A stretch of 64,000 nt of DNA, from contig NW_027183503.1 of assembly GCF_041296385.1 (NCBI RefSeq), positions 310,001 through 374,000 on the forward strand. The letters are read 5' to 3'. Origin of the DNA: Aphelocoma coerulescens (lineage: Eukaryota > Chordata > Aves > Passeriformes > Corvidae). The position numbers and the translations under genes were made by a program. Positions within the stretch are counted from its first letter, which is position 1. Each line of letters begins with the position of its first letter. The notes under the pieces are model-generated. The model searched no databases, was not told the DNA's origin, and worked only from the letters and a program-made list of their open reading frames with translations. Below, in pieces: positions 1 through 8,716 of the stretch.

Positions 1-206
1 GAACCAAGGGACCATTGTGACACTGCGGGGCCTCATGGAACCAATTGTCCATGATGACAGTGCGGATCAAAGGAGACCATGGTGACACTGCGGAACCTGA
101 TGGAACCAAGGAGCCATTGTGACACAGTGGGGCCTCATGGAATCAAGGAGACCATTGTGACCCAGGTGTTGCATGGGAAGGCAAGGAGCCATTGTGACAC
201 TTTGGG
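1..206. repeat. Leading minisatellite tract of M1 (window edge)
   Basis: The window opens inside a minisatellite domain. Units can be set at 12-48, 49-76 (short), 77-113, 114-151 and 152-188, with a truncated unit at 189-206 where the core begins. This is the downstream part of a domain that starts in the monomer before the window. Confidence 0.9.
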
Positions 207-409
207 CTTCTTCCCTTGAGCTCTGCAGCTGGCTGTCCCAGCCCAGCGCACCATGTGCCACCTGCTCTCCTCAGGGCTCTGCCTGCACACAGCCCCAGGA
301 GAAGTTTTCCTGTTTGCAAGGAAAGAATGGAAAAGCCGGAGCAGGTTTCCTAAACAACAAACCCCACTCAGGAGCCACATGCTCAGTACAGGCTGCCTGG
401 AACGATGTC

Positions 410-424
410 CCCTTTCTACAAGGG
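410..424. other. Small stem-loop (exemplar in M1)
   Basis: CCCTT-TCTAC-AAGGG, a 5-bp stem with a 5-base loop, lying just upstream of a GTGAGC donor-like sequence. Conserved in all monomers. Too short to suggest a function alone. Confidence 0.5.
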
Positions 425-426
425 TC

Positions 427-435
427 AGGGTGAGC
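427..435 (+). other. 5' splice-site-like sequence, class-variable (exemplar in M1)
   Basis: AGGGTGAGC in classes A and C resembles a donor (G|GTGAGC). B, D and E have AGTGTGAGC, changing the base before the GT. It lies about 0.9 kb upstream of the acceptor-like tract. No coding potential supports a real exon. Confidence 0.3.
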
Positions 436-459
436 AGGAATGAATGATCTCTGGGAGCA

Positions 460-487
460 GAATTCTCGGAGTCTTTCCACTGAATTC
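460..487. other. Paired GAATTC sites 22 bp apart (exemplar in M1)
   Basis: GAATTC occurs at 460-465 and 482-487, and at the same offsets in the monomers read. It is a constant landmark: cutting there should collapse the array to bands near 2.15-2.16 kb, a simple physical signature of the satellite. Confidence 0.85.
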
Positions 488-511
488 TCTGTCCCTGTGT
501 CTTGGGGTGAC

Positions 512-517
512 TTTATT
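512..517 (-). promoter_or_regulatory. Reverse-strand AATAAA hexamer (exemplar in M1)
   Basis: TTTATT on the plus strand reads AATAAA on the minus strand, the canonical vertebrate polyadenylation hexamer. It is present in classes A, D and E. In B (TTTATCATG) and C (TTTATCGTG) the minus strand reads GATAAA instead. Function would need minus-strand transcripts, for which the sequence gives no evidence; a chance match is quite possible. Confidence 0.3.
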
Positions 518-658
518 GTGTGTATCCCCTATTGCTGCTCTATGCCCAGAAGTGAACTTTGTGCGTTTCTGTGCCTTTCAACTGGGCCTGAGAGGGGGGA
601 GAGGAAAAAAACCGGACAAACTTCTCAGAGCATTTTTTCAAGGAGACACATACACACT

Positions 659-690
659 CCTCTGCATCCTGCTTGCAGCAAGAGCAGAGG
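659..690. other. Imperfect hairpin-forming segment (exemplar in M1)
   Basis: Outer arms CCTCTGC (659-665) and GCAGAGG (684-690) enclose an inner palindromic stretch CTTGCAGCAAG (672-682). As single-stranded DNA or RNA it could fold into a short stem with an asymmetric internal loop. It recurs in all complete monomers. M30 adds a G just after the right arm. Confidence 0.6.
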
Positions 691-830
691 AAGCAACTTG
701 GTTTCTTTTTTGCCAGTTTTCAGCTCCTTTTCTCTGGGGGGAGATGGAGAGTTGAACTTTGTTTTCCTGGGACTTCGGGGGTTTTTTTTCCCTTCTTCTC
801 TTCTTGACTCTTTCAACATCAGAGCACATT

Positions 831-846
831 GGGAGAATTTTCTCCC
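831..846. other. 16-bp near-perfect inverted repeat (exemplar in M1)
   Basis: GGGAGAA-TT-TTCTCCC: two 7-bp arms around a 2-bp centre. I found it unchanged in the monomers I checked, despite the variable homopolymer tract about 40 bp upstream. It could be a site for a dimeric DNA-binding protein or chance; I do not recognise it as a known motif. Confidence 0.7.
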
Positions 847-950
847 GAGGTGGGGGCCCTGAATGTGGGCCCATGAGCCAGCTGCAAGGAGGAGGAGAGA
901 GACTACACCTACGGAAGTGTTGGGGTTCCTCCCTCCTGCCATGCGGTCAT

Positions 951-993
951 GGGAGAGGGGACCCTGGGGTAGAGGCATGGCCTGGGCACGGGG
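951..993 (+). other. G-rich segment with class-specific G-run (exemplar in M1)
   Basis: Five runs of three to four G occur between GGGAGAGGGG and CACGGGG. A quadruplex is conceivable only with one long loop of about 14 bases. The last run has 4 G in A and D, 5 in B and 6 in C and E, and is followed by an 8-bp length difference, so it is a useful class marker. Confidence 0.5.
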
Positions 994-1320
994 TCTCCCT
1001 GCTCCCTGCTCACATGTGCCCTAATCCTGTTCAGCACTGCTTATTTTGTGTTGCCCTGTGCGAGGAGGGCCCTGGTTGTGCTGTGATTGCTCAGTTCTTT
1101 GGCAGTGCCCCGCCCATGTGGCTGGAGAAGAAAGAGCTCTGAAACTTCTCTCAAGAATCGCTCCCTGTTTCTTTGCACGGGCCTCGCTGTCTATGGATGT
1201 TTCAGGAGACCCCACCGAAACACAGAAGGACTCTCAAATTATCCCAGCTTTCTCTGCACAGCGAGAGCCTTTAATATTTAGCATTGTTATCCTTTTCCTG
1301 GGTGTTTGTTAAAAAAATGG

Positions 1321-1347
1321 TTTTTATCTCTTTCACTTTCTTCCCAG
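1321..1347 (+). other. 3' splice-site-like polypyrimidine tract and CAG (exemplar in M1)
   Basis: A pyrimidine-rich run of about 25 bases ends in TTCCCAG at 1341-1347, matching the vertebrate acceptor consensus. It is conserved in all classes. A second, weaker acceptor-like stretch ends at GTTGCAG (1466-1472). These fit either a transcribed, spliced ancestor or chance in pyrimidine-rich DNA. Confidence 0.35.
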
Positions 1348-1472
1348 GAAAATTCTTTTTTCCCGAAGCTGGTGGGGGAGGGCTGGGTGTAACCTGCCTT
1401 CTATCAGAGGATATTTTCCTCCACATTTGTCCAAACCGGCACAGCCTGTCCTTTCCTGGGTCTCTGTTGCAG

Positions 1473-1787
1473 ATGGAAGCTGCTGGTGCCATTCTCAGCT
1501 TGAAGCCCTCTTTTGATGCAAGCAGATGTTGCCAGGTGTGTTCAGCAGCTGTTGCTCAATGCTTATGCCAAGCTGTTGTGTTCCTCATGGAACCAAGGAG
1601 CCATTGTGACACTGCAGGGGCTGATGGCATCAAGGAGGCAATTGTGACAGTACAGAACCTCCTAGAAACAAGGCTCCATTGTGACACCGTGGGGAATCAT
1701 GGAATCAAGGAGCCCATTGTGACACGGCCAGGCCACATGGAACCAATGGTCCATTGTTACACTGCGGATTCAAGAAGAGCACGGTGA
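1473..1787 (+). other. Recurrent open frame across core and minisatellite, probably non-coding
   Basis: An ATG just after GTTGCAG opens a frame of about 105-113 codons in every complete monomer, starting MEAAGAIL/V and running into the minisatellite. Most between-monomer differences in it change the residue (L/V, A/V, V/I, G/E, R/W), and a 5-bp indel alters the C-terminal reading in C, D and E. There is no recognisable domain. The minisatellite period is not a multiple of three, so the peptide cannot be a regular repeat. I regard it as a by-product of the satellite, not a gene. Confidence 0.3.
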
Positions 1788-2386
1788 CACCACGCAACAT
1801 CACGGAACCATAGGTCCATTGTGACACAGCGGGGCCTCATGGAAACAAGGGGACCATTGTGGCAAAGCAGGGCCTAATGGAAGCATGGAGGGCATTGTGA
1901 CACTAAGGAAACTCCTGGAACCAAGATGACCACTGGCACATAATGGAACCTCATGGAAGCAAGCCTCCACGATGGTTTTGGAGGGCCTCAGGGACCACAG
2001 GACCCATTGTGACACAGCAGGACCTGGTGGAACCAAGGAGCCTTTGTGATACTCCAGATCCACATGGAAGCCAGGGTGCACTGAGACACAGCGGGGCCTT
2101 GTTGGAACCAAAGACACCTCTGCAAAAAGCAGGCTAGCTCATAGAAGCAAGGAGTCCTTTGTTACAACATCAAACCTATGGAAGCAAGGGACCATTGTGA
2201 CACTGCGGGGCCTCATGGAACCAATTGTCCATGATGACAGTGCGGATCAAAGGAGACCATGGTGACACTGCGGAACCTGATGGAACCAAGGAGCCATTGT
2301 GACACAGTGGGGCCTCATGGAATCAAGGAGACCATTGTGACCCAGGTGTTGCATGTGAAGGCAAGGAGCCATTGTGCCACTTTGGG
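1583..2386. repeat. Degenerate 37-38 bp minisatellite domain (exemplar across the M1/M2 junction)
   Basis: About 21 full units and partial ends. Full units begin at 1601 and continue to the CCATTGTGCCACTTTGGG truncation at 2369-2386. A typical unit starts CCATTGTGACAC and ends with GGGGCCTCATGGAACCAAGG plus a few bases. Most units are 36-39 bp, and two are short (29 bp at 1751-1779, 28 bp at 2229-2256). Sibling units within one monomer are much more diverged than the same unit compared between monomers. The minisatellite therefore predates amplification of the 2.18-kb unit. The same domain recurs at every monomer junction. Confidence 0.92.
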
Positions 2387-4363
2387 CTTCTTCCCTTGAG
2401 CTCTGCAGCTGGCTGTCCCAGCCCAGCGCACCATGTGCCACCTGCTCTCCTCAGGGCTCTGCCTGCACACAGCCCCAGGAGAAGTTTTCCTGTTTGCAAG
2501 GAAAGAATGGAAAAGCCGGAGCAGGTTTCCTAAACAACAAACCCCACTCAGGAGCCACATGCTCAGTACAGGCTGCCTGGAACGATGTCCCCTTTCTACA
2601 AGGGTCAGTGTGAGCAGGAATGAATGATCTCTGGGAGCAGAATTCTCGGAGTCTTTCCACTGAATTCTCTGTCCCTGTGTCTTGGGGTGACTTTATCATG
2701 TGTATCCCCTATTGCTGCTCTATGCCCAGAAGTGAACTTTGTGCATTTCTGTGCCTTTCAACTGAGCCTGAGAGGGGGGAGAGGAAAAAAAACCGGACAG
2801 ACTTCTCAGAGCGTTTGTTCAAGGACACACATACACACTCCTCTGCATCCTGCTTGCAGCAAGAGCAGAGGAAGCAACTTTGTTTCTTTTTAGCCAGTTT
2901 TCAGCTCCTTTTCTCTGGGGGGAGATGGAGAGTTGAACTTTGTTTTCCTGGGACTTCGGGGGTTTTTTCCCCTTCTTCTCTTCTTGACTCTTTCAACATC
3001 AGAGCACATTGGGAGAATTTTCTCCCGAGGTGGGGGCCCTGAATGTGGGCCCATGAGCCAGCTGCAAGGAGGAGGAGAGAGACTACACCTACGGAAGTGT
3101 TGGGGTTCCTCCCCCCTGCCATGAGGTCATGGGAGAGGGGACCCTGGGGTAGAGGCATGGCCTGGGCACGGGGGTCTCCCTGCTCCCTGCTCACATGTGC
3201 CCTAACCCTGTTCAGCACTGCTTATTTTGTGTTGCCCTGTGCGAGGAGGGCCCTGGTTGTGCTGTGATTGCTCAGTTCTTTGGCAGTGCCCCGCCCATGT
3301 GGCTGGAGAAGAAAGAGCTCTGAAACTTCTCTCAAGAATCGCTCCCTGTTTCTTTGCACGGGCCTCGCTGTCTATGGATGTTTCAGGAGACCCCACCGAA
3401 ACACGGAAGGACTCTCAAATTATCCCAGCTTTCTCTGCACAGCGAGAGCTTTTAATATTTAGCATTGCTATCCTTTTCCTGTGTGTTTGTTAAAAAAATA
3501 GTTTTTATCTCTTTCACTTTCTTCCCAGGAAAGTTCTTTTTTCCAAAAACCTGGTGGGGGAGGGCTGGGTGTAACCTGCCTTCTATCAGAGGATATTTTC
3601 CTCCACATTTGTCCAAACCGGCACAGCCTGTCCTTTCCCTGGGTGTCTGTTGCAGATGGAAGCTGCTGGTGCCATTGTCAGCTTGAAGCCCTCTTTTGAT
3701 GCAAGCAGATGTTGCCAGGTGTGTTCAGCAGCTGTTGCTCAATGCTTATGCCAAGCTATTGTGTTCCTCATGGAACCAAGGAGCCATTGTGACACTGCAG
3801 GGGCTGATGGCATCAAGGAGGCAATTGTGACAGTACAGAACCTCCTAGAAACAAGGCTCCATTGTGACACCGTGGAGAATCATGGAATCAAGGAGCCCAT
3901 TGTGACATGGCCAGGCCACATGGAACCAATGGTCCATGGTTACACTGCGGATTCAAGAAGAGCACGGTGACACCACGCAACATCATGGAACCATAGGTCC
4001 ATTGTGACACAGCGGGGCCTCATGGAAACAAGGGGACCATTGTGGCAAAGCAGGGCCTAATGGAAGCATGGAGAGCATTGTGACACTAAGGAAACTCCTG
4101 GAACCAAGATGACCACTGGCACATAATGGAACCTCATGGAAGCAAGCCTCCACAATGACTTTGGAGGGCCTCAGGGACCACAGGACCCATTGTGACACAG
4201 CAGGACCTGGTGGAACCAAGGAGCCTTTGTGATACTCCAGATCCACATGGAAGCCAGGGTGCACTGAGACACAGCGGGGCCTTGTTGGAACCAAAGACAC
4301 CTCTGCAAAAAGCAGGCTAGCTCATAGAAGCAAGGAGTCCATTGTTACAACGTCAAAGCTATG
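2181..4363. repeat. Monomer M2, class B (2183 bp)
   Basis: Class B marks: starts GAAGC, carries GCATGTGAAGG and CATTGTGCCAC in the leading minisatellite, eight A after GAGG, TTATCATG at the end of the CTTGGGGTGA segment, CTTCGGGGG followed by six T and four C, CACGGGGGTC, and CTTTCCCTGGGTGTCTG upstream of the conserved GCAGATGG. The T at 3908 is shared with M5 but absent from M16, M19 and M29. Confidence 0.95.
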
Positions 4364-6536
4364 GAACCAAGGGACCATTGTGACACTGCGGGGCCTCATG
4401 GAACCAATTGTCCATGATGACAGTGCGGATCAAAGGAGACCATGGTGACACTGCGGAACCTGATGGAACCAAGGAGCCATTGTGACACAGTGGGGCCTCA
4501 TGGAATCAAGGAGACCATTGTGACCCAGGTGTTGCATGGGAAGGCAAGGAGCCATTGTGACACTTTGGGCTTCTTCCCTTGAGCTCTGCAGCTGGCTGTC
4601 CCAGCCCAGCGCACCATGTGCCACCTGCTCTCCTCAGGGCTCTGCCTGCACACAGCCCCAGGAGAAGTTTTCCTGTTTGCAAGGAAAGAATGGAAAAGCC
4701 GGAGCAGGTTTCCTAAACAACAAACCCCACTCAGGAGCCACATGCTCAGTACAGGCTGCCTGGAACGATGTCCCCTTTCTACAAGGGTCAGGGTGAGCAG
4801 GAATGAATGATCTCTGGGAGCAGAATTCTCGGAGTCTTTCCACTGAATTCTCTGTCCCTGTGTCTTGGGGTGACTTTATCGTGTGTATCCCCTATTGCTG
4901 CTCTATGCCCAGAAGTGAACTTTGTGCATTTCTGTGCCTTTCAACTGAGCCTGAGAGGGGGGAGAGGAAAAAAAACCGGACAAATTTCTCAGAGCGTTTG
5001 TTCAAGGACACACATACACACTCCTCTGCATCCTGCTTGCAGCAAGAGCAGAGGAAGCAACTTTGTTTCTTTTTAGCCAGTTTTCAGCTCCTTTTCTCTG
5101 GGGGGAGATGGAGAGTTGAACTTTGTTTTCCTGGGACTTTTTGGGGGTTTTTTTCCCTTCTTCTCTTCTTGACTCTTTCAACATCAGAGCACATTGGGAG
5201 AATTTTCTCCCGAGGTGGGGGCCCTGAATGTGGGCCCATGAGCCAGCTGCAAGGAGGAGGAGAGAGACTACACCTACGGAAGTGTTGGGGTTCCTCCCTC
5301 CTGCCATGCGGTCATGGGAGAGGGGACCCTGGGGTAGAGGCATGGCCTGGGCACGGGGGGTCTCCCTGCTTACATGTGCCCTAATCCTGTTCAGCACTGC
5401 TTATTTTGTGTTGCCCTGTGCGAGGAGGGCCCTGGTTGTGCTGTGATTGCTCAGTTCTTTGGCAGTGCCCCGCCCATGTGGCTGGAGAAGAAAGAGCTCT
5501 GAAACTTCTCTCAAGAATGGCTCCCTGTTTCTTTGCACGGGCCTCGCTGTCTATGGATGTTTCAGGAGACCCCACCGAAACACAGAAGGACTCTCAAATT
5601 ATCCCAGCTTTCTCTGCACAGCGAGAGCTTTTAATATTTAGCATTGCTATCGTTTTCCTGTGTGTTTGTTAAAAAAATAGTTTTTATCTCTTTCACTTTC
5701 TTCCCAGGAAAGTTCTTTTTTCCAAAAACCTGGTGGGGGAGGGCTGGGTGTAACCTGCCTTCTATCAGAGGATATTTTCCTCCACATTTGTCCAAACCGG
5801 CATAGCCTGTCCTTTCCTGGGTCTCTGTTGCAGATGGAAGCTGCTGGTGCCATTGTCAGCTTGAAGCCCTCTTTTGATGCAAGCAGATGTTGCCAGGTGT
5901 GTTCAGCAGCTGTTGCTCAATGCTTATGCCAAGCTATTGTGTTCCTCATGGAACCAAGGAGCCATTGTGACACTGCAGGGGCTGATGGCATCAAGGAGGC
6001 AATTGTGACAGTACAGAACCTCCTAGAAACAAGGCTCCATTGTGACACCGTGGGGAATCATGGAATCAAGGAGCCCATTGTGACACGGCTGCATGGAACC
6101 AATGGTCCATGGTTACACTGCGGATTCAAGAAGAGCACGGTGACACCACGCAACATCATGGAACCATAGGTCCATTGTGACACAGCGGGGCCTCATGGAA
6201 ACAAGGGGACCATTGTGGCAAAGCAGGGCCTAATGGAAGCATGGAGAGCATTGTGACACTAAGGAAACTCCTGGAACCAAGATGACCACTGGCACATAAT
6301 GGAACCTCATGGAAGCAAGCCTCCACGATGGTTTTGGAGGGCCTCAGGGACCACAGGACCCATTGTGACACAGCAGGACCTGGTGGAACCAAGGAGCCTT
6401 TGTGATACTCCAGATCCACATGGAAGCCAGGGTGCACTGAGACACAGCGGGGCCTTGTTGGAACCAAAGACACCTCTGCAAAAAGCAGGCTAGCTCATAG
6501 AAGCAAGGAGTCCATTGTTACAACGTCAAAGCTATG
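4364..6536. repeat. Monomer M3, class C (2173 bp)
   Basis: Class C marks: starts GAACC, TTATCGTG, eight A after GAGG, CAAATTTCTC, CTTTTTGGGGG followed by seven T, CACGGGGGGTC followed by the shortened CTTACATG (8 bp less than A, B and D), and the 5-bp shorter GGCTGCATGG. It has AAGAATGGC near 5513, as in M6 and M20, but retains ACACAGAAGG where M6 and M20 have ACACGGAAGG. Confidence 0.95.
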
Positions 6537-8716
6537 GAACCAAGGGACCATTGTGACACTGCGGGGCCTCATGGAACCAATTGTCCATGATGACAGTGCG
6601 GATCAAAGGAGACCATGGTGACACTGCGGAACCTGATGGAACCAAGGAGCCATTGTGACACAGTGGGGCCTCATGGAATCAAGGAGACCATTGTGACCCA
6701 GGTGTTGCATGGGAAGGCAAGGAGCCATTGTGACACTTTGGGCTTCTTCCCTTGAGCTCTGCAGCTGGCTGTCCCAGCCCAGCGCACCATGTGCCACCTG
6801 CTCTCCTCAGGGCTCTGCCTGCACACAGCCCCAGGAGAAGCTTTCCTGTTTGCAAGGAAAGAATGGAAAAGCCGGAGCAGGTTTCCTAAACAACAAACCC
6901 CACTCAGGAGCCACATGCTCAGTACAGGCTGCCTGGAACGATGTCCCCTTTCTACAAGGGTCAGTGTGAGCAGGAATGAATGATCTCTGGGAGCAGAATT
7001 CTCGGAGTCTTTCCACTGAATTCTCTGTCCCTGTGTCTTGGGGTGACTTTATTGTGTGTATCCCCTATTGCTGCTCTATGCCCAGAAGTGAACTTTGTGC
7101 GTTTCTGTGCCTTTCAACTGAGCCTGAGAGGGGGGAGAGGAAAAAAACCGGACAAACTTCTCAGAGCGTTTTTTCAAGGAGACACATACACACTCCTCTG
7201 CATCCTGCTTGCAGCAAGAGCAGAGGAAGCAACTTGGTTTCTTTTTTGCCAGTTTTCAGCTCCTTTTCTCTGGGGGGAGATGGAGAGTTGAACTTTGTTT
7301 TCCTGGGACTTCGGGGGTTTTTTTTCCCTTCTTCTCTTCTTGACTCTTTCAACATCAGAGCACATTGGGAGAATTTTCTCCCGAGGTGGGGGCCCTGAAT
7401 GTGGGCCCATGAGCCAGCTGCAAGGAGGAGGAGAGAGACTACACCTACGGAAGTGTTGGGGTTCCTCCCTCCTGCCATGCGGTCATGGGAGAGGGGACCC
7501 TGGGGTAGAGGCATGGCCTGGGCACGGGGTCTCCCTGCTCCCTGCTCACATGTGCCCTAATCCTGTTCAGCACTGCTTATTTTGTGTTGCCCTGTGCGAG
7601 GAGGGCCCTGGTTGTGCTGTGATTGCTCAGTTCTTTGGCAGTGCCCCGCCCATGTGGCTGGAGAAGAAAGAGCTCTGAAACTTCTCTCAAGAATCGCTCC
7701 CTGTTTCTTTGCACGGGCCTCGCTGTCTATGGATGTTTCAGGAGACCCCACCGAAACACAGAAGGACTCTCAAATTATCCCAGCTTTCTCTGCACAGCGA
7801 GAGCCTTTAATATTTAGCATTGTTATCCTTTTCCTGGGTGTTTGTTAAAAAAATGGTTTTTATCTCTTTCACTTTCTTCCCAGGAAAATTCTTTTTTCCC
7901 GAAGCTGGTGGGGGAGGGCTGGGTGTAACCTGCCTTCTATCAGAGGATATTTTCCTCCACATTTGTCCAAACCGGCACAGCCTGTCCTTTCCTGGGTCTC
8001 TGTTGCAGATGGAAGCTGCTGGTGCCATTCTCAGCTTGAAGCCCTCTTTTGATGCAAGCAGATGTTGCCAGGTGTGTTCAGCAGCTGTTGCTCAATGCTT
8101 ATGCCAAGCTGTTGTGTTCCTCATGGAACCAAGGAGCCATTGTGACACTGCAGGGGCTGATGGCATCAAGGAGGCAATTGTGACAGTACAGAACCTCCTA
8201 GAAACAAGGCTCCATTGTGACACCGTGGGGAATCATGGAATCAAGGAGCCCATTGTGACACGGCCAGGCCACATGGAACCAATGGTCCATTGTTACACTG
8301 CGGATTCAAGAAGAGCACGGTGACACCACGCAACATCACGGAACCATAGGTCCATTGTGACACAGCGGGGCCTCATGGAAACAAGGGGACCATTGTGGCA
8401 AAGCAGGGCCTAATGGAAGCATGGAGGGCATTGTGACACTAAGGAAACTCCTGGAACCAAGATGACCACTGGCACATAATGGAACCTCATGGAAGCAAGC
8501 CTCCACGATGGTTTTGGAGGGCCTCAGGGACCACAGGACCCATTGTGACACAGCAGGACCTGGTGGAACCAAGGAGCCTTTGTGATACTCCAGATCCACA
8601 TGGAAGCCAGGGTGCACTGAGACACAGCGGGGCCTTGTTGGAACCAAAGACACCTCTGCAAAAAGCAGGCTAGCTCATAGAAGCAAGGAGTCCTTTGTTA
8701 CAACATCAAACCTATG
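6537..8716. repeat. Monomer M4, class A variant (2180 bp)
   Basis: Carries the class A indel set, including GGAGACACA and TTCCCGAAGC. It has GAGCCTGAG instead of GGGCCTGAG, GCGTTTTTTC instead of GCATTTTTTC, and a private C at 6841 (GAAGCTTTCC). The first 600 or so bases look partly D/E-like, which suggests a conversion patch. Its positional counterpart M18 lacks these changes. Confidence 0.93.

Larger units (their letters stand above)
207..1582. repeat. Non-minisatellite core of the monomer (exemplar in M1)
   Basis: About 1.37 kb with no obvious internal tandem repetition. It is present in every monomer at the same offset. It runs from the TTCTTCCCTTGAGCTC segment to the CAAGCTGTTGTGTTCC segment that precedes the first minisatellite unit. 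Homopolymers (A7-8, T6-8, G4-6) and a pyrimidine-rich stretch near 781-815 account for most class-specific indels. I found no protein domain, tRNA-like or rRNA-like sequence, target-site duplication, or convincing LTR structure. Its ancestral source is unknown to me. Confidence 0.85.
1..2180. repeat. Monomer M1, class A (2180 bp)
   Basis: Reference monomer for the offsets used here. Class A marks: seven A after GAGG (603-610 region), GGAGACACA at 642-650, CTTCGGGGG followed by eight T near 774-790, CACGGGGTC with the longer CTCCCTGCTCACATG downstream, TTCCCGAAGC at 1360-1369, GGCCAGGCCACATGG at 1727-1741, and a terminal CTTTGTTACAACATC. It matches M18 closely and shares the GGGCCTGAG form near 582 with M8, M18 and M22. 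It lies upstream of block I and is a full A monomer, not the E/A hybrid seen before the other two B starts. Confidence 0.95.

Noticed and set aside
440..862. 140-codon open frame on the plus strand (and 193- or 122-codon versions in other classes)
   Set aside because: The length and C-terminus change with class because homopolymer indels shift the frame. The translation is low-complexity with no domain, and many overlapping frames of similar size exist on both strands.
951..993. Strong G-quadruplex
   Set aside because: Four closely spaced runs of three or more G are not available without a loop of about 14 bases, so only a weak or unusual quadruplex is possible.
207..1582. Solo LTR or retroelement insertion as the core
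   Set aside because: No clear TG...CA ends with a target-site duplication, no primer-binding site, no polypurine tract with adjoining internal region, and no retroviral protein similarity in any frame.
1284..1787. 167-codon plus-strand open frame of class A monomers
   Set aside because: It exists only where TTCCCGAAGC keeps the frame; B-E have an indel that closes it. No domain or consistent codon bias.
1800..2117. 105-codon minus-strand open frame present in nearly all monomers
   Set aside because: It lies wholly in the minisatellite and is open in all copies because the copies are near-identical. Between-monomer changes alter residues freely (T/V, D/V, P/L), and M29 breaks it.
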